This document shows positions 1 through 12,028 of a stretch of DNA of 64,000 nt, piece by piece. The translations under genes and the position numbers were made by a program. Origin of the DNA: Isoetes taiwanensis. Lineage: Eukaryota; Streptophyta; Lycopodiopsida; Isoetales; Isoetaceae. The notes beneath the pieces were generated by a model. The model ran no database searches. It was given only the letters and a program-made list of their open reading frames with translations, and was not told where the DNA came from. Where the stretch lies: assembly GCA_021234155.1 (NCBI GenBank), contig JAJEKV010000003.1, positions 28,875,166 through 28,939,165 of the forward strand, written 5' to 3'. Each line of letters opens with the position of its first letter. Within the stretch, counting starts at the first letter, position 1.

Positions 1-1342
1 AAGTGTGCACAGGAGGGGCGGATGGAGTGGACAACCCTAAGCCATGTTCTTATGCCAGCCAAATCCATTGCCATGAATTCTGTCTGCAATGACCTCTGGT
101 GACCCAAGCTTGTCAGTCCATCCCTGTGTCTGAGCCTTGGGTAGGATTCCCCATGTGATGTGCTGATCTTTGTCTATGCAGATATGTGGAGGACCATCCT
201 TCGTGATGGTCATATGATGTTGATGTATGTACTACTGACATGTGTGTTTACGCTTCCGCAGCTAGGTAGGCCCTGAGGGAGACGGGGTAAAATGACCCCT
301 TCACTCTTCCCACTGGAACCCGTCACGGTTGCAGTGTCATGTGGAGGTCCCTGCATCGGCATGGAGCTGGTATGGGGGATGAACTCCTGTTTGTATGCGG
401 TGAGTGCACCGTATACGAGTAGGGGACGTCACAACGGGTCGCGGACTTTGTCCGCAGAAATAGTTCGAGATCATACAAGATCTCCCGGAACTGTGGTAAA
501 AAAGGCAGATCCGGCTCTGTAAAAGAGAAATCCTAGATATTTTTAACCGATTTCTTGACTGGCCCTTCTTATATGTTTTGTTCCTGCCAAGACCACCTCA
601 TCTGTTCAAAGAAATAAGAATGGATTTATATTAACCTAGTCCATACATAAGGATCCAAGCAGATGTGCCTTTAGAGAAGCCTCAATCACTCAATAAGCAA
701 ATCTTCCAAATCAATTACCTTAACAATAAACCTTTAAAAGCTACAACCAGAGAAACGAAAGGCAACTCTTATGCGTTATGGAGTCAGATTATTCACCTGA
801 TATAAATGCTATATTTAGGTTGCCTAGATATGCATCTACCATGCTATGTTAAGCGCACACTAATTTCTGGAATTAAAAAGGGCCTATCCTCTGAAGAGCA
901 TTCTATTCCTAATATTATCTCTGTTGATAGTCTAAATTCACTGAAAAGAAATTGAAGCACCGCAAATCCTGTGCTTGACCTTTTAGTTCCTGCTTAAATC
1001 CTCTGAAGCTGGTTCAAAGAAATGATAACCTAAAAAAATGGCAAATATTAACACATACCATTGTTGTAGATCCACTGTCTCGGGAGTATAAGTGCGGATA
1101 GCGTAAACCTTAGAAAATCTATGGAAGAGCCCAAACAATATAATAAACTCTTGATTATGGACTGGCTTACCTTTGTAATACAATCACCCAAGAGGCTACT
1201 GCATTAACCATCCAGTTTGGCAGATTCCTGGCCTTGTATATGCTCTGCACGAAAAGGAAAGCTACAAAATTAACACGCAAAATAGGGCCTCTTCCAGGGC
1301 AAATCATCTCAGCCAAGCACTATAATCCCTTTTCAATCCACG
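1..1342. other. Non-coding stretch, no gene recognised
   Basis: Nothing recognisable as a gene, RNA or repeat was found. A 76-codon open frame at 292-522 (+) lies in a locally GC-richer patch (about 240-530) but has no recognisable domain and is probably fortuitous. Confidence 0.5.
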
Positions 1343-1530
1343 ATGAAGGATGCCACAAAACTGCAACTGGAAGAAATGAGTTATTATGAAGCTGAAAATG
1401 GAAAGGCGTGGCTGACATGCACGCTCGATTGCCAGGATATGGATAAGCACCTCCATCATATTTTTGAAGAAGGGCATGAAATCGTTAAAGAAATGCATCT
1501 CGATTTTTGGGAAATCGGGAATTCTTTCCG
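1343..1530 (+). other. Possible orphan exon of unknown function
   Basis: An open frame beginning ATG at 1343 encodes about 63 acidic, His- and Glu-rich residues (for example QDMDKHLHHIFEEGHEIVKE) and ends at a plausible donor, CAG followed by GTAAACC near 1530. The composition looks more protein-like than the surrounding DNA. The family is not recognised, and no partner exon was found. The sequence after it merges into a dispersed repeat. It could be part of a mobile element or a chance frame. Confidence 0.2.
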
Positions 1531-1620
1531 GCAGGTAAACCCCTTAAAACCTTTGGAAAACAACCTTAAAAAAAACCAAAAATATTTTCGGTCAAATCGG
1601 ATAATCCCAAATTAATGTAC
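1499..1620 (+). repeat. Dispersed repeat, degenerate copy
   Basis: This stretch shares the words CGATTTTTGG, TTTCCGGCA and CGGATAATCCCAAATT with sequence at about 18272-18306, 13921-13974 and 23213-23267. It appears to be a low-copy dispersed repeat with diverged members. No terminal structure could be defined. Confidence 0.4.
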
Positions 1621-2414
1621 AATTTATTTGTGCTTCAAAAGATTATAGCAATATCGAAGCATTAATTGTTCGGAGGACATCATGACTTAATAGTTTGAGG
1701 CATCTGCATGTTTGGAAGGTTCCTTTTATACCACTATATTTTTTGCTTCCCAAACTATTCTGATAGCACTATCTCTAGAAGGAAGTACACTAGACCATAT
1801 TATATTTTGACTATGAAACTCACAATATTAGATTTTCTATTTTTGGCAGAGTTCTACCAAATGTAGCTATGATTGAGATTGTTCATATTTAGACTCAATG
1901 TTACCAATAAAATTTCTAAGTAAAAGGTTACAGTATGGCATTTACCAGATTGTACGACATTTACCAGATGGAATCATTGGAAGCTCAAGAACCTTAACCC
2001 TCAATTCACAAGCTTTAAATCTGGGTGCAAATGGCTCAGTCAGTAAGAGCCATGTTCTAGAAAAGCCTGTACACATGGTAGGTACCTCTTTGCATTGGAT
2101 CAACATAGACATATAAGCGAGGGAGATATAGAACAGTTCATATTGGTCTGCAACAGTACCTCATGAGCTACCGAAGATGAATAAGAGAACAATTGGCAGA
2201 TTCGTGAGCTTTGCAATTGTATTCTCTTGAGCAACGACAGACAAGGACAATATTTTGCTACAAAGGATGATAAATCAAATTTACTATTTTATTTTGTTAG
2301 GCCCACTTAGTGCAGAAAGAAACCAATCTGTCTAGATTTGCAATTAAAATTGTGCTAGATTTTTCTTCATCAATAATGCGTTAGTTTATACTACTGAAAT
2401 TACTTGCAAGGTGT
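1621..2414. other. Non-coding stretch, nothing recognised
   Basis: AT-rich DNA without a convincing gene, RNA gene or repeat. A 72-codon frame at 1898-2116 (+) has no recognisable features. Confidence 0.5.
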
Positions 2415-3232
2415 TGTTTTTTGTTTTTGTTTTGAAGAACTGTGATATCAATATATTAAAAGAATGGTAATGTTACAAAGCAAGTGAGGAGGAAGGAGAA
2501 CTGCCTCAAAGAGACAGCGATACCTCGACACTCCACAACAAACTCACAACCAAACTGCAACTCTACTGCTGTACAAACCGACCATCACCATCTACAACAC
2601 CCAAGAAGTCCCGCCAAATGGCAAACTTCCGCTCTACTAATCCCGGGAACACCAGAAAGCTTTGAAATAGCTTGTACCTGAGTCGAGGAATCAGAGAGAC
2701 TGCAGGCTGCTGAATCCCCTGAAAGATCCACAACCGCCGCCGCTTCCAAATCAACCACACCAACCAAGCCACGCACAGATGCAAGGCTTGCTGCCGCAAG
2801 AGCGGCCAAGCACCAGGATACACATGAAGCAGCAACTGCTGGCTAGTCAATCTCACCTGAAATAGAGCCCTGACCCAATCCCAGGCAGCCTGCAAGTGAG
2901 GGCATAAAACCAGACAATGCTCTATAGTCTCACGATGAAGGCCACAACAAGGGCAAAGAGGGCTCACACCCAGCCTAAACTGACTCACAAGGACATTCAC
3001 CCTGATACAGCGGTGCACCACCTGCCACAGAAGCACCCTAACCTTCGGTGGGGGAAGTGAGCTCCATGTCCACGTCCAAACCGAGCGCCATCGAGAACCC
3101 GGAAGCTGCAGAGACCACTTGCTTGAAGGGGGCAGAGTATCATGAATAGCCAACACCCGGTAACAAGACCGTACAAAACAAGAAGACACAACAGCCGGAT
3201 GAACCTTCCAATCCTGCACCACCACATCAATG
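2415..3232 (-). mobile_element. 5'-truncated L1-like LINE, copy 1
   Basis: A minus-strand LINE fragment ends in an A-rich tail (T-rich on the plus strand, 2415-2434). It is closely similar over its length to the LINE at 18727-19688; both begin with the same 3' sequence just inside the tail (GAAGAACTGTG on the plus strand). Only the C-terminal end of the reverse-transcriptase polyprotein is present, so the copy is 5'-truncated at about 3232. No target-site duplication was found around it, unlike copy 2. Immediately beyond the 5' end a 12-bp word (ATGCTTTATTAA) is repeated twice. Confidence 0.75.
2563..3225 (-). pseudogene. LINE ORF2 C-terminal fragment with zf-RVT zinc-binding region
   Basis: An open frame of 220 codons encodes the tail of a plant LINE reverse transcriptase. 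The central part (residues about 65-115) reads like the zinc-binding region found after plant non-LTR reverse transcriptases (zf-RVT): a W/V-rich segment VRVLLWQVVHRC, then CPCCGLHRETIEHCLVLCPH with the Cys-Cys-His-Cys spacing. No reverse-transcriptase core (YxDD or FADD box) or endonuclease is present, so it cannot be autonomous. The first ATG is inside the truncated polyprotein and is not a real start. The frame is intact here but broken in the copy at 19 kb. Confidence 0.7.
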
Positions 3233-3490
3233 CTTTATTAAATGCTTTATTAAATGTGATACGGCATGAATGCTATGCCATTGATATGATTTGATGTCTT
3301 TGCCATGGATGTATAGAAAGGCTATTTTTAATATGATGATAGCCCATCAAATCAAATAGCACACAACATTTTGTCATTCCAACTTTGCCCAACAACAACT
3401 TGGATTTCTATTGATACTTGAATTACGCAAAATGCATTAGGTGTATTCAAGTATCCACAATGGTACCAAATCCTACAACATAATGAAATA

Positions 3491-4085
3491 GCAATTCAAG
3501 TCTAATCCTATAAATGTCATGACAACAACAATCGCCTTATAGCCCAGCAATGACATTGCAATTCACGTCCAATCCTATGAATGTCATGACAACAACTATC
3601 TTATAGCCCAGGACATAGCAATTTAGATCCAATCCTATAAATGTCAGGACAACAACCGCCTAATAGGCCAGCAATGACATAGCAATTTAAGTTCAATCTT
3701 ATAGACAAAAACGACATAGCAATTTAAGTCCAATCCTATAGCCCAGAAACGACATAGTAATTTAAGTCCAATCCTATAAATGTTAAGACAACGACTGTCT
3801 TATAACCCAGCAATGACATAGCAGTTCAAGTCCAATCCTATAAATGTCAGGACAACAACAGCCTTATAGCCCAACAATGACATAGGAATTTAAGTTCAAT
3901 CCTATAAATGTCAGGAACAACAATCACCCAATAGCCTAGCAGTGACATAGCAATTTAAGTTCAATCCTATAGCGTAGCAGCGACATAGCCATTTAAGTCC
4001 AATCCTATAGCATAGCAGCAACATAGCCACAACATTTAAGTCCAATTCTATAAATGTCAAGATAACAGCCTGATAGCCCAACAAC
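3491..4085. repeat. Minisatellite of long and short unit variants
   Basis: Eleven head-to-tail units each begin with a variant of GCAATTTAAGTCCAATCCTATA. Unit starts are near 3491, 3558, 3618, 3682, 3719, 3757, 3821, 3885, 3950, 3988 and 4026. Two length classes alternate: long units of 60-67 bp and short units of 37-38 bp. Short units lack the internal part that reads AATGTCAGGACAACAACAGC in the long units. The order is long x3, short x2, long x3, short x2, long. Confidence 0.9.
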
Positions 4086-6094
4086 GTTGGGCACTTTTTC
4101 TATTCAAAATAGTGTTCAACATTTGTTGGAGCATGATGTTAACACGAGAGTTTTAAAGCGATAAACACACGATCAACTTATGCGTAGCAACATTGGGCAC
4201 CATTACTAGTGTTGAATAGAACCATTGCATATTCAGGATCTAGTTATTTCTACTAATTGGGCACGAGGATACAAGGGTTGAACGACTATAAACTTGAAAG
4301 GATCCATTGCACATTTTGGCCCTTCATGCATTACCAAACTGTTGCTAATGTCATGATGTTTGGCTGAAGGTACCAGACCTCTCCTGCCCTTGTCTTTTCT
4401 TTGCTTGCGTTTTGAGAATTTGCTAGGATCTGGAAATGGAAATGGATTTAATATCTTTTAAAAAGCATCTACTACAAGCATTACAAGATTTGCTATCACC
4501 ACTCAAATTTCATATAAATACAGGTTGCATTGTCTATGTGAAATTTCAGAAACACAATAAACAAAGTATTTGCTTAAAATAGAAGCATCAAGCAGAAGTT
4601 TTATTTAAGCATTGGAACGTTCGATTTCTGTACTAAATCTATTGATATTGCAAAAATGAATTTTTGACTAAGATATGATGTTGTAATCAGTTTTCCCTTT
4701 TAAAATACAAATGTATAGTTATGGAAAACTTGTGCCTAAGCTCTAGGACCTATGAATATGTTTTAGTTAAGAGTGTTTTCGCTCTTTGAATAGTGGAAAT
4801 GTTGTATGATAAGCAAGCTTGCTCGAAAATTAATATGGGAGGGTAATCCTAAAACAACTCTCCCTCCTGAAAAGATTGAACCAAGGCCTAATAAACTGTG
4901 CCCCCCTTTAATAAATTATGGCAGTAATTTATCACCTGGGAAAGGAATAATTAATGGTTGAAAGCTGTAGGACTTTCAGTGCTTCGCAACTATCAGAGCT
5001 TTATAGTTAGACATTAGCAAAGAAAAATCGCATTTGGGCTAATTTCTGTTGAAAATACGCAGTTAATTGATTTAAGACATCTTTCGAGTATGTAAATAGG
5101 TTTCTATATGAAGAAATGTCTATGATTCAGTAAAATAACTGATGGATGTTTTAATCTTACGTAAATGAACACTGATAGTCTTTCTTGCAATGTTTTAGCT
5201 TTGGTAGAAAGTATTCTAGAGGTCTGTACATTTATGCTCTAATAAGCAGGCATGCATGCAGAATCCAAAGGCTTAGTGAGGGCAGATGTATTAACTAAAA
5301 GACAAAATCAAATAGACCATGCTAGGCTGACAACAAAATGTTTATCTCTAGCTGTTAAAGAAATTTGCTTTATGTTTACATGAGTGATTTCTAGAGAATC
5401 GAAAGAGGCTGCATTTAAACCAACATGCAAGAAACTAAGGTCAAGATGTCATGAAAATTGAGGCATGCAAGAAAAAATGTACCACATTGCTACGAGTGGC
5501 AAAACAACTCGTACAATCCTCGTTCAGCCGCAGGATACGGAGATGGAACACAGATCGATGAGATAGATGTTAATAAAAAGAATAATTTATCGCGGCTTGG
5601 CAAATGAGCATGCAAGGCATGTACTTTTGCATGCATACAAGCATATGAAACACTGGTCTTAAAAAGGTTTAAACTATAAGGCGCTTCATAGAAGATCCAG
5701 GAATATATTAAACATGGCGATGTGAAACTGTATTGCATAAGTAGGAATTAGACATAAGGATTTTAAACCTTTGGATTCTGTATATGGAACCATTAGAATC
5801 TAATCCCTGAAAGGTTTAACTTATTTGACTATGGTCTTGTTAGAAAAATTGTTTATTAGGACTTGGATTTACAATATTTCATTACAAATTGGAGTGCTAG
5901 AGGCTAAAGGATAATGAGTATCAGTTTCATAATTACATATCCAGATTGATAATACAGGTTCTGGGATTGATCAGGACTGATGTTCGATCTAGGGATCTAA
6001 GTTTGATCTTTTTTTTTTTGCTTGCTCTTCCTCATGGTTTCTTGAAAGTAAATTTTTGCTTTGCATGTTATGAGGAGGATTCACAAATTGAGGC
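4086..6094. other. Non-coding stretch, nothing recognised
   Basis: AT-rich sequence without a recognisable gene. The word TGGGCAC recurs several times near 4088-4265 just after the minisatellite. A T-run lies at 6009-6019. The 82-codon minus-strand frame at 5490-5738 has no recognisable domain. Confidence 0.5.
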
Positions 6095-6633
6095 GTGATT
6101 TATTCTTTCTTAGCACAATTTCTTCATGAATGCTGGCTGATTTGTGCATGTCAATTGAAGGAGTAGCTTTTCTCGCATGCATCTCTAGTCTAGGTTGCTT
6201 TTTTCAGATGGAACCTCTCGATTGCTTTTCGTATTTTGCACAGATAGTAGACGGTGGATTTCCTCACAGGGACACCAACGATTTAAAGGCAGCCCTGGTA
6301 TCTTTCTTTGTGGTATTTTATTGCATGTAGGGAGGATTCGTCAGAATCGAATCATTTCATAGAGACTTGGGCAACTCAGGCACCTTGGAAGTATTCATCT
6401 TGCTTTGCCAGTTTTCTATGCATTTTGTAGCTGTGATTCATTCTTCCTTAGCACAATTGCCTCATGCATGTTGGCTGATTTATGCATGTCAATTGAAGGA
6501 GTAGCGTTTCTCGCATGCATCTCTGGTCCAAAATGTTTTTTTGGATGGAATCCCTCAATTGCTTTTCGTATTTTGCACAGAACAGATGGTTGATTTCCTC
6601 ACAGTGACACCAACGGTTTGAAGGCAGCCCTGG
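6095..6633. repeat. Tandem duplication with 338-bp period
   Basis: About 200 bp beginning GTGATTTATTCTTTCTTAGC at 6095 is repeated, diverged, from 6433 (GTGATTCATTCTTCCTTAGC). Both copies end in a block reading AAGGCAGCCCTGG (near 6299 and 6633). A third weak trace with the word CAGATTTTGCACAGACA is seen near 6739-6755. No coding capacity is evident. Confidence 0.8.
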
Positions 6634-6830
6634 CAAATCATCTCATCTCGGCATATTCCATCAATTTTAATTGTTCTGAACCTGGCCATGCATGCTGCTA
6701 CGCTTTCTTTAGGTGTGCTCTACGCTTCCTTCTGCTGTTCAGATTTTGCACAGACAAGTTTAGTTGCCCTTTTTCCATTTTACACTTTGTAGGAACTCCA
6801 TTTTATATAACAACAAATGTAAAAATATAG

Positions 6831-6900
6831 TGTTGTTGTTAAGGTGTAGGTTTGTCACATTATGGATGAGGGTTCGAGCCATGCTACTATCAATCCATTT
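6831..6900 (+). mobile_element. Possible tRNA-derived SINE head
   Basis: A box-B-like word GGTTCGAGCC lies at 6871-6880, about 30 bp downstream of a box-A-like stretch (GTTGTTAAGGTGTAGG, about 6835-6850). This spacing matches the internal RNA polymerase III promoter of tRNA-derived SINEs. The cloverleaf of a functional tRNA cannot be drawn, and the 3' end of any element is undefined. Confidence 0.25.
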
Positions 6901-7033
6901 TTTTTTTAGCTTTAGTTGGTCAAGTTTAATATTCCCGCTAACATATGCTTCTTATCTTGTAGTCATCGTACAGATTTCGCTTTCGTGGGTCTCATCTCGT
7001 CCACTTATGTTTTTATCCTCTCATAATAGATAG

Positions 7034-7554
7034 CTTTAACTAGGCTCCTCTTGCCAACTTATGTTTTTGATTCTCTCATATTAGAACAAGCTTGACCACT
7101 GTCATTCATGCTTGCCCTCTCTATCCAATTTTGGCTATGCCTTTGACCTCAACCTCGACTTTAATCTCGATCTCCACTCAGTCCCCCTAATATTGTTATT
7201 TTCTTTTCATTTTTTGCAGTTAACTTGTTGTATTTTCTTGGGCATTTTCTTCCTTGTTGCATGGCACATATTGTCGTGCTTCAAAAATTGATTTGTATGA
7301 TTTTTTTGTGCATTATTATGATGGATCATCATTGTGCATATAGGAAATAAAATGTTGTTGCTAGATCAATGGCATTTTTTATTTTGGGACTTATATTGTG
7401 ATCAGAGCACTCTATTCTTCTTATATAGACTCATCTGTCTTTTCTTGGAGGTCGTATATTTTTTTATCTTCTAGTTAGAAAATGAGCTCGAGGTGATATG
7501 TTATTTTCATCAAGGATAGGTTCTGTATGTATGAAATTATTTTTCCAGACGTAT
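7034..7554. other. Non-coding stretch, nothing firm
   Basis: T-rich DNA without a recognised gene. The word GTGATCAGAGCACTC near 7399 loosely resembles the initiator-Met tRNA primer-binding site of LTR retrotransposons, but no LTR pair or coding domain supports this. Confidence 0.4.
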
Positions 7555-7563
7555 AAAGTCCAA

Positions 7564-7630
7564 AAATACGTATTTTTAGGTTAAAATACGTATTTTTAGG
7601 TTAAATACATATTTTCCGTATTTTTAACCT
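7564..7630. repeat. AATACGTATTTTTAGGTTA short tandem and inverted repeats
   Basis: The 19-bp word AATACGTATTTTTAGGTTA occurs twice in tandem starting near 7565. It is followed by a degraded third copy and by an inverted trace (CGTATTTTTAACCTGCC near 7618). It directly precedes the hairpin array. Confidence 0.6.
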
Positions 7631-7639
7631 GCCGGCCGA

Positions 7640-7890
7640 AAAAAAAAATTGCGTAAGTGAAACCTTCAGTTTCGCTTACGCGAAAATATAATTTCACGTA
7701 AGCGAAAGCTTGAATTTCGCTTACGTGAAACTCTTTCCGTGTTTCAAGTGTTTAAACCTTTAAGTTCGCTTCTGAGACTTTTTTCGCGTGGCGAACCTGA
7801 AGGTTTAAACTTTCACGCCGAAACTTTTAGTTCGGCGTGGCGGTTTTGAAGGTTTTGCTTACGCGAAAGCGTTTTCGCATAAGCAAAACA
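7640..7890. repeat. Array of nested hairpins built on TTTCGCTTACGCGAAA
   Basis: Successive inverted repeats fill this stretch. At 7692-7707 and 7715-7730 a perfect 16-bp pair (TTTCACGTAAGCGAAA) surrounds a 7-nt loop. Around 7750-7811 a longer imperfect hairpin has outer arms GTTTAAACCTT/AAGGTTTAAAC and inner arms GTTCGC/GCGAAC. Near 7823-7848 CACGCCGAA pairs with TTCGGCGTG. Near 7853-7890 GTTTTGCTTACGCGAAA pairs with a one-mismatch partner. The arrangement is unlike a simple tandem repeat. Confidence 0.85.
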
Positions 7891-7912
7891 GTAGTTTTCG
7901 CTTACTCAAATT

Positions 7913-7930
7913 TTTTTATATATATATAGA
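7913..7930 (+). promoter_or_regulatory. TATA-rich core promoter candidate
   Basis: A TTTTATATATATATAGAG stretch follows the hairpin array directly and is followed by a GC-richer leader (GGCGCTG...). It would suit transcription to the right. No coding region was recognised downstream, so the transcript, if any, is non-coding or belongs to a degraded mobile element. Confidence 0.35.
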
Positions 7931-8280
7931 GGCGCTGTTTCGGTTTTTTTGCGCAAAACAAGGTAATCCTTCTGCGCCCTGCTCCACAACCTGTGCCCCT
8001 TTGCTTTTTTTTTACCTTTTTCTTAGTTTGTAGGGAAACTTAGTTAGTTTTTTCTTGTTGTTTTTTTTATTGTAGGTCTAGGGTTCCTCCATAGTGAGGC
8101 CCTCGCCTGTTGCCCCCTTCCATCCTTGGCTGCGGCAGTGATCCTCGCCTGGTGTGCCACATTGAATTGTGCCATGCCGAGGGTGGGTGTCATTGCTGAT
8201 GTAGAGGATTGCTAGGGCCAACCTTCCATCGAGGTTTATAGCCCTCTCCTGGTGTCGCTTGTTGGCTTCGGTCACGCGGT

Positions 8281-10217
8281 TTCAAAAGGTAGGTGTTGTA
8301 CTCTTATGGAAGGTCAGGAGGATATTTTAATGAGATATACCGTATTTTCTTACGGTGTTGTTGACGAAAGTCCAACACTAATATAGGGATTGGCGTATAT
8401 TTCATTAAATATTCGTGAGTTTGCCAGGTGGTCAAATGCAATATGTTCAGTTGAGTGCCAACCTCTATGAGGGAGTTTCCTCATGGAGTCAGTAGCTGGG
8501 TCAGATCATAAGTTAAACTTGTTGAAGAGAATGAGAAAAATGCATTTCCTATAATCGTGAACTGTGAAACTCAGTAGATTAACCATAGGGTGCCTATAAC
8601 CATCAACTTGAAACTCAGTAGGGTGCCTATAACTGTCAAACTTGAAACTCAGTAGTTTACTAGAATCTTAATGAACTATTTCACGGATTATTGATACTCA
8701 CTAAAGTGGATTTTTTTTCCCAGACTTTCAAGTATTGTTGCTGCTTTGCTACTGTTGGCATATTGCTAGCTACACAGTTTCTTATAAAGCTCTATGAATC
8801 CACTAGTATTCCTCAAAAGTCTTCAAAAAGTTATTGGCATTCATACTTGGATCAAATGTAGGAGGAGGAATTGGCATGTTCAACTTAAAATAGTGGCAAG
8901 GCATACCTTCATTTGCCTTAATACTTACTCCTGGCACTGCAGCAAAGGTCTCATGATTCTCTTGTGCTTCAACATGCTCAGGAGTTTCATTGTTTCTCCT
9001 AGGAGTCATGAGTTCAAATTCCAGGTAATTATCTCGTCATGAAGTTGTTCCTGGCAAACCTTCAACCTCTATGGCACAAGTTGCTTAAGGCAACCACTTT
9101 GTGCAAGAAAATTTCAGTAACAAAGCCTGAACACAAGATTAGTATTGCTTTCCCAAATCAGAAAAATGGATGCCTAATGGTGTCATTTGCAAGCAGAATG
9201 AGATCTAATCATGATTCCAATTGTAAAGGCTGCTTAAAGTCTCAAGGAATCTAAGGCCAAAAGTCAGATGCCGAAAGCCTTGCAGAGATCTTTCAAATAT
9301 GCATTCCTAACCAAGTCAAAAAAGAGTCAATATCCCTGGCAGTGAGCAATTTTTTGCAAATCGAAGAATATGAATTTTTTTTTTGTTTTGTCACTTGATT
9401 CTATCTCTGACAGGTCTGCACACTAGGATCAAACACTTTTTTTGCAAAAGTAGATGCCTGAAACTCAATTTTTTTGCAAATAGACTGTCATAGGAAGAAA
9501 ACACCAAGCAACTTTTTGCAAATCAATTTATGCTGGTCCTTTATGAGCTTTGAGAACTTTCTACAACTTCTAGAGGTCTGCAATCAAGGAGGGATTGCTT
9601 GTTTGATCACAATCATGGCTAGAATCTATAAGATGGATTTTTTTTGCTTAGAAAATGCAATTATTTGCAAAACATCAAGAACAGACTATTGCAAATTGCC
9701 TTTTTGATGTTTTTTCAAACTCTTTATGCTTTTTGACTGACTAACTAACTCTCTATATGTGTAGTGTCAAAACTTATCAAATTTTCACATAGATTGATTC
9801 TAAAGGCAATGGTAATCTAATTTTTAAGATGGTTTCGATTAGCAGAATAACATATGATGTAACCTGATTTATGTTATAGTTCAGATGAACAAATTACCTT
9901 CAAATATTGCTCTTTCACCTTTTTACTTTACCTGTTTGGAATGTAGAAGGCAAATTGAGCTCAGTTGTAACATCAAGGATCACATTTTCATTCAAAGGAA
10001 CATCACGTAATCATATAAAAGAATCCCAAGCTCTGTAATCTTGGGCAAAGGATTAAAATAGTGTTCATAACAGCAAATAATCTGATTGCTTCAAGTAATC
10101 CATGGATTCTAAAAGCGAGGAAGGCAAATTCAGTCAACAGTCAGTCAATTCGGTCCCTAAATGAGCAAACTCGATCGATTCTTGCATCCAAAGCCCTCGA
10201 ATTCTTCTGTAATACAA
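8281..10217. other. Non-coding stretch with TTTTTTGCAAAT words
   Basis: No gene was recognised. The word CAATTTTTTGCAAAT or near variants recurs at about 9351, 9466, 9510 and 9660. Two near-copies of ACTCAGTAGGGTGCCTATAAC lie around 8580-8640. Confidence 0.45.
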
Positions 10218-10245
10218 CCTCCTCTTTCTATTCTATTCTATTCTA
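10218..10245. repeat. TTCTA pentanucleotide microsatellite
   Basis: Four to five tandem copies of TTCTA. The same motif (or its complement ATAGA) is also amplified at 31330-31350 and 33730-33785. Confidence 0.8.
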
Positions 10246-12028
10246 TTTCATATTCCCCTATTTCTGGTCCATTCTTGGCAAAATCCCCTCAAATTCGTTT
10301 GTTTTTGTGTGTGCAAAAGGTTTTCTTGGCATGGGTTCGAAGATTCTGGCCTGTGTTGGTCATGATTGAAGCCTTTAATCCAACAAAAAATTTGTTTCTT
10401 GGCCTGATCTATTTTTAGGGTTCTTCAGAATTTTTGTGCACAATATCCCACATGCATTTTTCATTTTGGCAGATCGGGTATATATAGCTTGGTCTGACAT
10501 GTATTATCGATAATTGCGTGCTGTCTCCACGTGATGTCTCGTTGCCATCTCACATGCCTAGACGCACCACGTGGAGGGGGGAAGACTGGATGGCGGGGAG
10601 GGGAGGTAGATAGGATTTTTTTTATTTATTTTTTGAAACTTGGCACGATTCCCAAGGACTCAAAATAAAGGTCAAAACAAGGTCTTTTTCAAAAATTCTT
10701 TTTTTTTTCGTATAGAATCTTTTTTGATGCTCTATGACATGGAAGAATCCTTTTTGCAAAAAGGACATTTGGCTTTTTTGAGTCCAAAATGGGGTAAAAT
10801 TGATGCTGTGGCAAGTTGGTATGGTGACTTGGTAAATGGAAGATAACATGGCAAAAAGGGATGATGATGCGTCAAGCAAGTTGGCAAAATGTCTTTTTTC
10901 TAGTCAAAACTTTTATGAGGTGGAAATGATGTGAATGATACGTGTAGAATGATGTGAAGGCATTTAGTGATGATATGGCACATATAATGATGACATGTCA
11001 TCCTAAGTGTCAAAATGACTTCTCTTAGATCAAATATTTTGAATGAAGGAAATTTATGGAAGGTGACATGTGTGTGATGGCATGGCATACTTGGTGCTGA
11101 TATGGATAGTACATGGTATATTGTGGTGGTGATTTGGCAACCTTGACGATGACATGGATCAATTTGGTACTAGTGCACATAAACTTGAATCTTTTATGCA
11201 TCAACTTGATCATTTGACTTCTTCATGCTTTTCTTGGGAAATTGTGCACTTTCTCTCTCTGGTTTGACTTTTAGAGAGAGAATATGATCTTAGAACATAG
11301 GAAAAGCCAAATTGAGTGGAATGTTTTGCTTTTTCAAGATGGTGGAGGTATAATGAGTGTGTGGTGTATGAATGGTGTATGAGTGGCGTGTTTTGACTAG
11401 AGAAAAGGCTATTTGCCAAATTTGCTAAGGGAAATGAAGGTGAGACATGGAGGATGAGGCAAGCAAGGTATTATGATAGGAATGAGATGGTCAACTCATG
11501 TAGTGAAACATGTAAAATAGAATTCATGCCAAGATGATCTCAAATAGGCCACATACCAAGTAAACTTGAGGGGTCTTCCAAATAGTTTGTTAGTGTCATC
11601 ATTTCAAAGAATTTGTTTATTTTCCTACATTATGAATGGGATCTTAAATGATGGGGATGTAATCTTAAATTTGCAGAGAGTTGTTTCAATTTTTAGGATT
11701 CACGCAAAGATACTAGGTATGATTTTATTTTTTTGGCTATAATGCTTGGGTTCGATTCCCAAGGACCCGTTTGGTGGTAATATTTTTGATTGCTTAGGAA
11801 GTCATGTTTTTATATTCAATACCATTATGTATTCAATGACTGAGCTTATTTTATTAGACATATTTTTGTACTATTGGTATTCTAGTTTTAGGGTTTCGAT
11901 CTTTATGACGGCTAGAATTTAGTCTCAGATGTCATATTCTAGGTTGATCCTGGCCCAAAGGGCCATGATTTAGCTATAAAGCAGAATTTAGCCATAAGGC
12001 ATGATATAAAGTTTGAGATCTAATTCTA
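10246..12028. other. Non-coding stretch with two G-box motifs
   Basis: No gene was recognised. CACGTG cores occur at 10528-10533 and, as the full palindrome CCACGTGG, at 10567-10574. The pair lies 30-75 bp downstream of a TATATATA word (10480-10487), which could be a fossil promoter, but no transcript unit follows. A repeated word family GATGACATG/GATGATATGGCA runs through 10925-11160. Confidence 0.4.

Noticed and set aside
292-522. 76-codon frame in a GC-richer patch
   Set aside because: No domain, no conserved motif, no splice context; length is within chance expectation.
2484-2681. Plus-strand frame repeated at 18787-18972
   Set aside because: It is the antisense of the LINE 3' end; the repetition comes from the LINE, not from a conserved plus-strand gene.
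7397-7412. GTGATCAGAGCACTC as an LTR-retrotransposon primer-binding site
   Set aside because: Only partly matches initiator-Met tRNA, and there is no LTR pair, TG...CA end or gag-pol coding around it. A similar word at 17490 is equally unsupported.
8803-9009. Minus-strand frame with MPIPPPTFDPSMNANNFLKT as a retrotransposon gag piece
   Set aside because: The resemblance is to composition only; no zinc knuckle, protease or reverse transcriptase nearby.
11740-11775. GGGTTCGATTCCC as the T-arm of a tRNA
   Set aside because: No acceptor, D or anticodon arm can be drawn upstream on either strand.
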